Below, one piece after another: positions 1-6,444 of a stretch of DNA of 6,444 nucleotides (position 1 is its first letter; each line of letters begins with the position of its first letter). Position numbers and translations under genes: made by a program. This DNA comes from DATGIQ01 sp035295665 (GTDB taxonomy: Bacteria; Planctomycetota; Planctomycetia; Gemmatales; Gemmataceae). The stretch lies in NCBI GenBank assembly GCA_035295665.1, contig DATGIQ010000474.1, forward strand, positions 1 to 6,444. The letters run 5' to 3'. The notes under the pieces are model-generated. The model was not told the DNA's origin. It was given only the letters and a program-made list of their open reading frames with translations, and did no database searches.

Positions 1-681
1 ATCCTCGCCGACCATGATCGTGTTGCTGCTGCCATCGCTGATCTGGGCCACGGAGATGGGCAGATTGTCCAGGACTCCGCGCTGCCGGGCGAGCAGCTTA
101 TCACGCAGACCGACGGCCACCGTTGTCCCATTCATGCCGGCGCGGACGACGATATCGGTATAAACGGTTGCTCCATAATCGACGTATCCATACCCGAGCG
201 AATCTTTTGACTCGAACGGATAGCTGGGACAGATAAAGGTCTGGATGACGGTTTTGAACGCATCCACGTGACCGGGAGAACTGGTCGACTTGGCGTTGTA
301 GTACTGGTTCAGATCGATCTGATTGAAGACGTTTTGCTGTTCGATGTAGGGCAGCATGTAGGTGAAGAGGGAATGATAAGCCGTTCCGGATGGGGGAGCT
401 TTGCCGTTGACCAGATCGTTACTGAAGGCGGTGCCGTTGACGGTCTTGTTCGAACCCTCGCCGCCCGGCGGCAATTTGCCATAGGTGGATTCGTAGTTGT
501 GGATCGCCACGCCCATTTGCTTGAGATTATTTTGGCACTTCATGCGGTTGGCAGCTTCCCGCACTTTCTGAATGGCCGGCAGCAGCAGGCCGATCAGGAC
601 GGCGATGATGGCGATCACGACCAACAATTCAATCAGCGTGAACGCCCATCGCCGCCGCGCAGCATCGGGACGGTACGTCAT
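1..681 (-). CDS. DUF1559 family pseudopilin-like protein, N-terminal 227 residues (3' end outside window)
   Basis: Reading leftward from the ATG at 681 gives 227 open codons to the window edge, so the C-terminus is missing. Residues 14-20 are FTLIELL, the start of a type IV pilin-like hydrophobic helix running to about residue 35. The charged segment before it (RPDAARRRWA) is a short prepilin leader, with Ala rather than the more usual Gly just before the Phe. Next come KVREAANRMKCQNNLKQMG (39-57) and HNYESTYGKLPPGG (61-74), typical of the DUF1559 (SBP_bac_10) family. Further on are TYMLPYIEQQNVFNQID, a TFICPS cysteine (Cys151) and, near the edge, ISDGSSNTIMVGED. The family is greatly expanded in Planctomycetes; its members are thought to be exported and envelope-associated, but their exact role is unknown. 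Full-length members are usually around 300-350 residues, so roughly a third is missing. A GGAGA lies 9 nt before the ATG and supports this start. The gene is transcribed divergently from its right-hand neighbour. Confidence 0.93.
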   Translation of the reverse strand, partial: MTYRPDAARRRWAFTLIELLVVIAIIAVLIGLLLPAIQKVREAANRMKCQNNLKQMGVAIHNYESTYGKLPPGGEGSNKTVNGTAFSNDLVNGKAPPSGTAYHSLFTYMLPYIEQQNVFNQIDLNQYYNAKSTSSPGHVDAFKTVIQTFICPSYPFESKDSLGYGYVDYGATVYTDIVVRAGMNGTTVAVGLRDKLLARQRGVLDNLPISVAQISDGSSNTIMVGED

Positions 682-897
682 GGTCCAAAATCTCCATGAA
701 AAAGAAACACGGGTGGAAGAGCGAGCACCGATCGTGGCAGTTTAAGCGGGCCGTGTGAAAATGCGGTGTAGGAATCAAGAGGTTGCTTGGAAAACTTTGC
801 TCAGGCAGCAACGCCCATTCCTGGCACTTCGAGTGTCGCACCCGTCCCGATTTGGTAAGATCTAGCTGCTGCAAGGGCCGAATCCAGGAGCTGACCT
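682..897. other. Divergent intergenic region
   Basis: This 216-bp stretch separates the divergent DUF1559 and CBM9-like genes and must hold the start signals of both if each is transcribed separately. The ribosome binding sites at both ends are clear: AGGAG before 898 on the plus strand and GGAGA before 681 on the minus strand. I could not find a -35/-10 pair on either strand that stands out from background, nor an obvious operator or riboswitch. One small imperfect stem with a TCG loop (about 823-837) is too short to interpret. Confidence 0.5.
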
Positions 898-1554
898 ATG
901 GCGCTGGTGCCGCACCAGTTTCTATTTCGCATTGCCTATCCGTGCCGATACGTGAAGGGCATTCCGGCGGAGGAAGCCGACCGATTGCTCGATCTGCCCC
1001 TGACATGCCGGATCGAAAACTTCGGGGCTATGGATGACGGAAAGAGCTTCGCCGACATTCGGCTTGCCTGGAACGAGTTCGGTCTGGGCTTCCAGGCGGA
1101 AGTGAAGGGCAAGGGAGAATTGCCGCGGGGGAGCAGTAAGCAATTGCGCGGCTCAGACGGCATCACGTTCTGGATCGATACGCGCGATGCCCGCACCAGC
1201 CATCGCGCCAGCCGCTATTGCCATCAATTTCATCTCTTACCGAGCGGTGGCGGGCCCGATCAAGATGAACCCGTCTTCAGCCAGGTAAAGATCCATCGGG
1301 CTCTTCAGGACGCCCCCCTGTGCAATCCCAGCGATGTCCCGTTCCACTGTGCCCGGACGCGGCACGGCTACCTCGTGGAAGCCTTCTTGCCGGCGGCTGT
1401 GCTCAACGGCTTTGATGCGGAGCAGAATCCCCGCTTGGGCTTCTATTACGTGGTGAAGGATGCCGAACTGGGCGAACAGGTCTTGAACGTCGGCGCCGAT
1501 TTTCCGTACTGGGAAGATCCTAGTTTGTGGAGTGTCCTGGAGTTGGTGCGGTAG
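898..1554 (+). CDS. CBM9/DOMON-like domain hypothetical protein
   Basis: This encodes a 218-residue protein that looks like one carbohydrate-binding family 9 / DOMON-like beta-sandwich domain and little else. The supporting pattern is spread across its length: FADIRLAWNEFGLGFQAEV (51-69), SDGITFWIDTRD (86-97), FHLLP (111-115), GYLVEAFLPAAVLNGFD (157-173), RLGFYYVVKDAELG (179-192) and a closing FPYWEDPSLWSVLELVR (202-218). The 'D..FWIDTRD' strand and the 'W.DPSLW..LEL' ending are typical of this fold. No signal peptide or membrane segment is visible, so it is probably cytoplasmic, which is unusual for a domain normally attached to secreted enzymes or cytochromes. The ATG is preceded by AGGAG at 7-nt spacing, which fixes the start. 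The ligand is unknown and sugar binding is only a family-level guess. The gene stands alone, divergent from the DUF1559 gene and convergent with the transaldolase gene. Confidence 0.82.
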   Translation: MALVPHQFLFRIAYPCRYVKGIPAEEADRLLDLPLTCRIENFGAMDDGKSFADIRLAWNEFGLGFQAEVKGKGELPRGSSKQLRGSDGITFWIDTRDARTSHRASRYCHQFHLLPSGGGPDQDEPVFSQVKIHRALQDAPLCNPSDVPFHCARTRHGYLVEAFLPAAVLNGFDAEQNPRLGFYYVVKDAELGEQVLNVGADFPYWEDPSLWSVLELVR

Positions 1555-1621
1555 TGTGATGTCATTGCTGTGCCGGCAAATTCAACAATAGCCCGCAGAG
1601 AAATAGGAAACACGAACCCAA

Positions 1622-1659
1622 AGGCATCTGGAACTTTGATTGTAGAGTTCCAGATGCCT
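1622..1659. terminator. Perfect 14-bp hairpin between convergent genes, probable bidirectional terminator
   Basis: The arm AGGCATCTGGAACT (1622-1635) is followed after a 10-nt loop by its exact reverse complement (1646-1659). It lies 67 nt past the stop of the plus-strand CBM9-like gene and 50 nt past the stop of the minus-strand transaldolase, where a shared terminator is expected. On the minus strand the stem is followed by a short, interrupted T-rich stretch (TTGGGTTCGTGTTTCC). On the plus strand there is only GTTAGTCCG. Neither is a classical U-tract, so intrinsic termination is an inference from stem quality and position. It could instead be a 3'-end-stabilising hairpin or one copy of a dispersed palindrome. 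Confidence 0.65.
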
Positions 1660-1709
1660 GTTAGTCCGTGTGTCTCAATGAACCCCCTGGGTTGGTCCCC
1701 GCACGCACC

Positions 1710-2774
1710 TCAGCGGGCGCCCACGGCATGCATGGCAGCCCGTTTTTCCGCGATCAATTTCAGCAACGCCTTCTGCGGATCCGCGAATTTCTGGATCCCT
1801 TCCTCCATGAGCTTGGCTTCCATTTTGTCGATGTCTACCAATCGATCGATCTCGGCAAGGACATCGGCAGGCGGCAATTGATCGACCTGCCGCGTGAAGG
1901 TCCGGCCACTATCCTGAACGGCCTGGTTGGTGGCGGGCGGATTGGTCTCGATGTCAGAACCAGCGAACGCCTCGACATATTTCCAGGGCGGATCATCTTT
2001 CTTCTTGACTCCCGTACTGGCGAAGACGATTTCTTGCTCGAGCCGGAGGTGCTTGTCCGCCCAAAACTCCTGATTCATTTGCCAAATACGCTTGGCATTC
2101 ACGATGCCCACCTGACCCTGCGCCTGCGGCGACAACTGGGGAACGTGCTTCTCGGTGTAAACATCGACGCGGCTTACGAAGATGCTGTAAACCGATTTGA
2201 AGTTGTCCAACGAGCGGCGCTTCTGCGCACCCCGCCAGATGGCATCCCGCGCCGCGATGTATTGCCGTGGGGAAAACGTGAGGGTCACGTTAATCGTGAC
2301 CCCGGCGGCGGCCAATTCGGTTAGCGCCGCCACGCCGGCCGCGGTGTTCGGAACCTTGATCATCCGGTTCGGCTGGCCGGCGCTCCACTTCTTGCCCAGA
2401 TCGATGTAGAGTTTAGTTCGTGTATCCACGGGCAGGTTGCGCTGCGGATCTTCGATGAGCGCATCTAGCTCGAAGCTGACGTACCCATCGTTGCCTTCAG
2501 TCTTCTCCCAGACCGGCAGGAACACTTCCTGAGTCCTTCCGACCAGCAGATGGGTCATGGCCCAAGCCACGTCCTCGTCCTTCATCCCCTTATCCAGGAA
2601 ACGGGCGATTTCTTCGTCGAACCGTCCCGTCTTGATCAAGTCAGCAATAATGATGGGGTTCGAGGTGGCTCCCGTAATTCCCCAGGAGTGATTGCGGGCG
2701 ACGTCTTCGGGATGAATGCCGTCGAGCCAGACTTTCGTTCCCGAAGCGATCAACGATTGCATCGGCGTACTCAT
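1710..2774 (-). CDS. tal: Transaldolase
   Basis: Transaldolase (EC 2.2.1.2) moves a dihydroxyacetone unit between sugar phosphates in the cytosolic non-oxidative pentose phosphate pathway. The 354-residue protein shows the expected barrel motifs: VWLDGI (15-20, Asp18), GATSNPIII (35-43, Asn39), RMIKVPNTAAG (137-147) with the predicted Schiff-base lysine Lys140, INVTLTFSPRQY (161-172), SVYSIFVSRVD (194-204), FASTG (251-255) and a late NPPAT (278-282). The length and the C-terminal helical tail resemble the longer 'type 2' bacterial transaldolases (about 360-380 residues) rather than the short 210-220-residue fructose-6-phosphate aldolase-like forms. The start at 2774 is chosen because GGAGG sits 7 nt upstream. 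An in-frame ATG at 2843 would add 23 unconserved-looking residues and overlap the upstream gene. It lies 34 nt after the acyl-CoA dehydrogenase stop, suggesting co-transcription, and is the last gene before the hairpin at 1622-1659. Exact sugar specificity is inferred from family. Confidence 0.93.
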   Translation of the reverse strand: MSTPMQSLIASGTKVWLDGIHPEDVARNHSWGITGATSNPIIIADLIKTGRFDEEIARFLDKGMKDEDVAWAMTHLLVGRTQEVFLPVWEKTEGNDGYVSFELDALIEDPQRNLPVDTRTKLYIDLGKKWSAGQPNRMIKVPNTAAGVAALTELAAAGVTINVTLTFSPRQYIAARDAIWRGAQKRRSLDNFKSVYSIFVSRVDVYTEKHVPQLSPQAQGQVGIVNAKRIWQMNQEFWADKHLRLEQEIVFASTGVKKKDDPPWKYVEAFAGSDIETNPPATNQAVQDSGRTFTRQVDQLPPADVLAEIDRLVDIDKMEAKLMEEGIQKFADPQKALLKLIAEKRAAMHAVGAR

Positions 2775-2779
2775 AAGCG

Positions 2780-2786
2780 GACCTCC
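2780..2786 (-). promoter_or_regulatory. Strong ribosome binding site deciding the transaldolase start
   Basis: On the minus strand the sequence reads ACGGAGGTCCGCTT immediately before the ATG at 2774. The GGAGG core, 7 nt from the ATG, is a near-ideal Shine-Dalgarno sequence. It favours MSTPMQSL as the N-terminus over the longer in-frame possibility beginning at 2843, and it lies within the 34-nt gap after the acyl-CoA dehydrogenase gene. Confidence 0.75.
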
Positions 2787-2808
2787 GTTCGGAGATGGAA
2801 TCCTCTGG

Positions 2809-4041
2809 TTATTGTATCGCGCGCCCCCTCGGTCCGGTTGCATCGCAGCGCTTCAGCTCCAGCTTGGCGATGGCTTCGCGATGCACCTCATCGGGTCCAT
2901 CCGCCAGGCGGAGCGTCCGGGCGCCGGCCCAGGCCGCAGCCAGGCCAAAATCCTCGCTCACTCCCGCTCCACCATGAGCCTGGATCGCTCGGTCGATGAC
3001 CCGCAAGGCCATTTGGGGAGCCACCACCTTGATCATGGCAATTTCCCGGCGGGCTTCCTTATTGCCGACCGTGTCCATGAGGTAGGCGGCTTGCAGCGTC
3101 AGTAGCCGGGCTTGCTCGATTTCGATCCGTGAGTTGGCGATGTCAGCGCGGATCGTCCCCTGCTCGGCGATCGGCTTGCCAAAGGCGACCCGAGAACTCA
3201 CCCGCCGGCACAACGCTTCCAGGGCGCGCTCGGCGAGGCCGATCAACCGCATGCAGTGATGGATGCGTCCCGGCCCCAGGCGCGCCTGTGCGATCTCGAA
3301 GCCCCGGCCCTGGCCAAGAAGTAAATTGGAGGCCGGCACGCGCACCTCACGGAAAAAGATCTCGGCATGGCCATGCGGTGCGTCATCGTAGCCGAACACC
3401 GACAGCATCCGCTGAATGGTGATGCCGGGCGTATCCATCGGCACCAGGATCATCGATTGTTGCTTGTGCGACGGGCCGTCCGGATCGGTCTTGCCCATGA
3501 AAATGCAGATCTTGCACCGCGGATCGCCGGCCCCTGAAGTCCACCACTTGTGGCCATTGATCACGTAGTCATTCCCCTGGCGGACGATGCGAGATTGGAT
3601 ATTGGTGGCATCGGAAGAGGCGACCTCCGGCTCGGTCATGGCGAAGCAGGAGCGGATATCGCCGGCCAAGAGGGGCCTGAGCCAGTGTTCTTTCTGTTCC
3701 GGACTGCCGAAGCGCAGCAGAACTTCCATGTTCCCGGTATCCGGAGCCGAACAGTTGAAGACTTCCGGCGCCATCGGCGACCGACCCATGATTTCGCACA
3801 GCGGGGCGTATTCCACATTGGTCAGGCCCGCACCAAGCTCACTGTCCGGCAGGAACAGATTCCAAAGTCCCTGGCTGCGCGCTTTGGTTTTGAGTTCCTC
3901 CATAATGGCGGTGGGTTGCCAGCGTTTGCCCTGGTTGATTTGCTCGGCGAACACTCGTTCGTTGGGGTAGATGAATTCTTCCATGAATGTGGCGATTCGC
4001 TGCTGCAAATTCTTCACTTTGGCGGAGTACTCGAAATCCAT
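2809..4041 (-). CDS. Acyl-CoA dehydrogenase, ACAD10/11-like
   Basis: This FAD-dependent enzyme performs the first oxidation of fatty acyl-CoA beta-oxidation, making a trans-2-enoyl-CoA and passing electrons to an electron-transfer flavoprotein. The 410-residue protein has the standard three-part fold. An N-terminal helical domain spans about residues 1-130. The middle beta domain opens with CFAMTEPEVASSDATN (132-147), the flavin/substrate signature, followed by INGHKWWTSGAG (161-172). The C-terminal helical domain contains SRVAFGKPI (283-291), QAHGGAG (354-360) and RTLRLADGPDEVHREAIAKL (375-394). In the last motif Asp381 aligns with the catalytic Glu of the classical YEGT motif, as in the ACAD10/11-type branch. 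The start MDFEYS is preceded by GAGGA at 9-nt spacing. An in-frame ATG at 4104 is less likely because its GGAGG is only 1 nt away. It lies 76 nt downstream of the hydratase/dehydrogenase gene and supplies that enzyme's substrate. Chain-length preference cannot be read from the sequence. Confidence 0.94.
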   Translation of the reverse strand: MDFEYSAKVKNLQQRIATFMEEFIYPNERVFAEQINQGKRWQPTAIMEELKTKARSQGLWNLFLPDSELGAGLTNVEYAPLCEIMGRSPMAPEVFNCSAPDTGNMEVLLRFGSPEQKEHWLRPLLAGDIRSCFAMTEPEVASSDATNIQSRIVRQGNDYVINGHKWWTSGAGDPRCKICIFMGKTDPDGPSHKQQSMILVPMDTPGITIQRMLSVFGYDDAPHGHAEIFFREVRVPASNLLLGQGRGFEIAQARLGPGRIHHCMRLIGLAERALEALCRRVSSRVAFGKPIAEQGTIRADIANSRIEIEQARLLTLQAAYLMDTVGNKEARREIAMIKVVAPQMALRVIDRAIQAHGGAGVSEDFGLAAAWAGARTLRLADGPDEVHREAIAKLELKRCDATGPRGRAIQ

Positions 4042-4117
4042 GACGGTCGGTCCTCGCTTGGAGTGCGGCAGGGAAATCCGTTCGATGGCGAGTCGCGCGG
4101 GCATGCCTCCGGCGTGG

Positions 4118-6253
4118 TTATGTTCCCGTACTTTTCTCGCGGTCAAAATCGCTGAAGGTCTTGCCTGTCGCGCCAAGCCGTTCCAACAAAGCGGCCGGCT
4201 TCCACAGGCTACCGTGCTGCTTCTCGAAGCTACGGATCCGCTCGAGAATTCTGTCAAGGCCCACTGTGCCGGCGTACCACATCGGTCCACCTCGGTACGC
4301 GGGAAAGCCGTAGCCGTTGATGTAGATGATGTCGATATCGACGGCCCGCAGAGCGATCCCCTCTTCCAAAATCTTGGCACCTTCGTTGATGAGGGCGTAA
4401 AGGGTGCGTTCCAGGATTTCTTCGTTTGCGATCCTGCGCCGCGCAATCCCTGCTTGGCGAGCGCACTCCGTGATGAGCTGCTCCACGTCCGGATCGGGGA
4501 TTGCCCTTCGGGTCGCTTCTTCGTAGCGATACCAGCCGCGGCCGGTTTTCTGGCCAAAACGGCCCATCTCGCACAGTCGATCGGCCACCAGCGGTTCACG
4601 ATCTTCCTTGGGCACCTGGTGCCGATGCTCTTTGCGAATCCGCCAACCGACGTCCAGTCCAGCGAGGTCGCCCACCGCCAGCGGTCCCATGGCCAGGCCG
4701 AAATCGGTGAGGGCCCGATCCACCTGTTCGACGCTGGCTCCCTCCTCCAGGAGGAACTGGGCTTCGCGTTGGTAGCAGTGGAACATGCGGTTGCCAACGA
4801 ATCCGTAGCAATTGCCCACCAAGACGCCGATTTTGCCCAGCGTCTTGGCCAGCGCCATCGATGTGGCGATCACATCGTGGCCGCTCTCCCTGCCGCGAAC
4901 GATTTCGAGCAAGCGCATCACATTGGCTGGGCTGAAAAAATGATTGCCGATGACCCGCTGCGGCCGCGTGGTTGCCGCCGCAATTTGATCGATGTCCAGG
5001 GTCGAGGTATTCGAAGCGAGGATGGCATTCGGTCGGGTCACCTTGTCCAGTTCCGCGAACACCTTCTTTTTGAGAGCCATTTCTTCGAAGACGGCCTCAA
5101 CGACGATGTCCGCTTCCGGAAAGCGCTCGTAGGTCACGGTGGGCTGGATCAGGGCCAAGCGCTGGTCCATCTGCTGCTGTGTCAGCCGGCCCTTCTGCAC
5201 GCTGGCGGCATAGGTGTTCTTGATCCGTTCCAGGCAGCGGTCCACGAGCTCCTGGCTGGCTTCCTTGAGGAGCACCGGAATACCGGCGTTGGCGTAGGTC
5301 ATTGTGATGCCGGCTCCCATCGTGCCGCCGCCGACGACCGCTGCCTTTTTGATCGGTCGAATCGGCGTGTCTTTGGGAAGGCCGGGGATCTTCGCTACCT
5401 CGCGTTCACCGAAGAAGACATGGATTAACGCCTTGGATTGTTCCGAGAATAGGCATTCGTTGAACAGTTCCGCTTCCTTCTTCAATCCCTCGGCAAACGG
5501 GAGCGTTACGGCCGCTTCGACAGCCTCGATGGCCTTGAAGGGCGCCATCAGGCCGCGCGCCCGTTTCTGGACCGATTCACGCACGGTGGCCAGGGAGGCG
5601 AGATTGGCCTGGCGATCCCTCAACGGAGCCGACAAATCGCGCGTCTTGCGTGGAGGGCCGCCCTTGGCCGCGACTTCACGAGCAAAGGCAATCGCACCCG
5701 GCAGCAACTCCCCTTCGATGAGTTTGTCGATCAGCCCAGCCCGAAACGCCTCCGCAGCGCTGATGGGCTCCCCCGTCGCACACAGTTGCGCTGCCTTGGC
5801 CGCGCCCACCAAACGTGGTAGTCGTTGCGTCCCACCTGCTCCGGGAATGAGTCCCAGCTTAACTTCCGGTTGACCGACTTGTGCGGATCCGACGGCCACA
5901 CGGTAATGGCAAGACATCGCCGTCTCCAGCCCGCCGCCGAATGCGGTGCCATGGATCGCACAGACAACCGGCTTGGGGCAATCCTCGAGCGCTTGTAGCA
6001 TCGGCTGCAAGCCTACGTCGCGCTTTTTCTGACCCGACGTCATCTTTCCGAATTCCCTGATATCGGCCCCGGCGATGAACGTGCGGCCGCCGCCGATGAG
6101 AACGATCCCCTGAATGGAAGGGTCGATTGCGGCATGTTGTATTCCTGCGAGGATTCCTTCGGGCACGCCGGGGCTGAGTGCGTTGACCGGCGGGTTGTTG
6201 ATCGTGAGGATGCCGATGTCGCGGTCCTTGGTCAGAGTGACGAGTTCGCTCAT
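4118..6253 (-). CDS. Bifunctional enoyl-CoA hydratase / 3-hydroxyacyl-CoA dehydrogenase (peroxisomal-type fusion)
   Basis: The 711-residue fusion catalyses hydration of trans-2-enoyl-CoA and NAD-dependent oxidation of the resulting 3-hydroxyacyl-CoA, the second and third steps of beta-oxidation. Residues 1 to about 190 form a crotonase domain: the oxyanion-hole regions are FIAGADI (59-65) and GTAFGGGLE (102-110), and both catalytic acids are present, Glu110 and Glu130 (in QPEVKLGLIPGAGG). Residues about 300-480 are the NAD-binding Rossmann domain, with VVGGGTMGAG (306-315), ASNTSTL (413-419) and GNHFFSPANVMRLLEIV (436-452) carrying the catalytic pair His438/Glu450. C-terminal 3HCDH domains follow at about 482-580 (starting CYGFVGNRMF) and 605-700 (containing NGYGFPAYRGGPMWY). 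Length and domain order match EHHADH/FadJ-type multifunctional enzymes. The start at 6253 has AAAGGA at 9 nt; an ATG at 6295 would add 14 residues. The matching thiolase subunit is not in the window. Confidence 0.95.
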   Translation of the reverse strand: MSELVTLTKDRDIGILTINNPPVNALSPGVPEGILAGIQHAAIDPSIQGIVLIGGGRTFIAGADIREFGKMTSGQKKRDVGLQPMLQALEDCPKPVVCAIHGTAFGGGLETAMSCHYRVAVGSAQVGQPEVKLGLIPGAGGTQRLPRLVGAAKAAQLCATGEPISAAEAFRAGLIDKLIEGELLPGAIAFAREVAAKGGPPRKTRDLSAPLRDRQANLASLATVRESVQKRARGLMAPFKAIEAVEAAVTLPFAEGLKKEAELFNECLFSEQSKALIHVFFGEREVAKIPGLPKDTPIRPIKKAAVVGGGTMGAGITMTYANAGIPVLLKEASQELVDRCLERIKNTYAASVQKGRLTQQQMDQRLALIQPTVTYERFPEADIVVEAVFEEMALKKKVFAELDKVTRPNAILASNTSTLDIDQIAAATTRPQRVIGNHFFSPANVMRLLEIVRGRESGHDVIATSMALAKTLGKIGVLVGNCYGFVGNRMFHCYQREAQFLLEEGASVEQVDRALTDFGLAMGPLAVGDLAGLDVGWRIRKEHRHQVPKEDREPLVADRLCEMGRFGQKTGRGWYRYEEATRRAIPDPDVEQLITECARQAGIARRRIANEEILERTLYALINEGAKILEEGIALRAVDIDIIYINGYGFPAYRGGPMWYAGTVGLDRILERIRSFEKQHGSLWKPAALLERLGATGKTFSDFDREKSTGT

Positions 6254-6285
6254 GGGGTCGTGTCCTTTCCGCTTGGCAGATGGAT

Positions 6286-6444
6286 TCAGAGACATTGCGA
6301 GGAACCGCCTGCCGGTATCCGGTCTTTATAGCTCTTCCAGACGACGATTTCTCCAAAAAGGCGGCCGCCTTCCGATTCTTCCAGGCAGGCGGCGCCGTCC
6401 AAATGAGCAGGCAGCTTCTTACCCCGGACCATGCCGAGACGGAA
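6286..6444 (-). CDS. C-terminal 52 residues of an unidentified upstream gene (5' end outside window)
   Basis: From the right edge a minus-strand frame stays open for 52 codons and ends at a TGA at 6286-6288, 32 nt before the hydratase/dehydrogenase start. The visible peptide includes MVRGKKLPAHLDGAACLEES, then GGRLFGEIVVWKSYKDRI and a short GGSSQCL tail. Codon third positions are mostly G or C, as in the neighbouring genes, and the spacing fits an operon member. I do not recognise the family. The strand-like RLFGEIVVW stretch suggests the end of a folded domain, but no function can be given. A competing frame across the same bases is also open, so the assignment is tentative. Confidence 0.45.
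   Translation of the reverse strand, partial: FRLGMVRGKKLPAHLDGAACLEESEGGRLFGEIVVWKSYKDRIPAGGSSQCL

Noticed and set aside
268..699. Plus-strand open frame of 143 codons over the DUF1559 gene
   Set aside because: The minus strand carries the unmistakable prepilin-like helix and DUF1559 motifs. The plus-strand translation is compositionally odd and unrecognisable.
823..837. Small imperfect stem with TCG loop in the divergent intergenic region
   Set aside because: The paired region is only about four to six bases, no nearby feature gives it a role, and such stems are common by chance.
1668..2324. Plus-strand open frame of 218 codons across the transaldolase gene
   Set aside because: It is a shadow of the transaldolase reading frame, with no recognisable motif and no convincing ribosome binding site.
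2775..2843. Earlier ATG for the transaldolase adding 23 residues
   Set aside because: It would overlap the preceding gene's end and lacks the strong GGAGG placed correctly before the ATG at 2774. The added residues do not look like part of the family.
4042..4797. In-frame upstream extension of the acyl-CoA dehydrogenase by 252 codons
   Set aside because: The extension lies inside the hydratase/dehydrogenase gene in another frame and has no domain pattern. The MDFEYS start with GAGGA at 9 nt matches the family's usual N-terminus and length.
3971..5428. Long plus-strand open frame (485 codons) antisense to the hydratase/dehydrogenase and dehydrogenase genes
   Set aside because: It overlaps strongly recognisable minus-strand genes with all their catalytic motifs. 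Its own translation shows no familiar domain, and long antisense frames are common in GC-rich coding DNA.

Overview
The window looks like ordinary chromosomal DNA of a planctomycete, moderately GC-rich. The main pointer is the protein at the left edge: a DUF1559 pseudopilin-like protein with an N-terminal FTLIELL helix followed by a KVREAANRMKCQNNLKQMG block, a family greatly expanded in Planctomycetes. The peroxisomal-type (EHHADH-like) hydratase/dehydrogenase fusion and the stand-alone CBM9-like protein are compatible with that, but species and genus cannot be fixed from this sequence.

Layout. Positions 1-681 (minus) hold the N-terminal 227 codons of the DUF1559 protein, which runs off the left edge. 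A 216-bp divergent intergenic region (682-897) follows. The plus-strand gene at 898-1554 encodes a small CBM9/DOMON-like beta-sandwich protein. It converges on a minus-strand gene set, and the 155-bp convergent gap contains a perfect 14-bp inverted repeat (1622-1659), probably a transcription-ending hairpin. From 6444 down to 1710 everything reads on the minus strand with short gaps (32, 76 and 34 nt). In transcription order these are the tail of an unidentified gene (6286-6444), a bifunctional enoyl-CoA hydratase/3-hydroxyacyl-CoA dehydrogenase (4118-6253), an acyl-CoA dehydrogenase of the ACAD10/11-like type (2809-4041), and a transaldolase (1710-2774).

How the genes work together. The acyl-CoA dehydrogenase would make the trans-2-enoyl-CoA. 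The fusion protein would hydrate it and oxidise the 3-hydroxyacyl-CoA to 3-ketoacyl-CoA, giving three consecutive steps of beta-oxidation in two adjacent genes. No thiolase, acyl-CoA ligase or electron-transfer flavoprotein gene is visible. The transaldolase, from the non-oxidative pentose phosphate pathway, is the odd member, and its 34-nt spacing suggests co-transcription. All key active-site residues looked for are present in the fusion protein and the transaldolase. The dehydrogenase has Asp where the classical medium-chain enzyme has Glu. I see no tRNA, rRNA, CRISPR, insertion sequence or phage feature, and no convincing evidence of an undescribed system.
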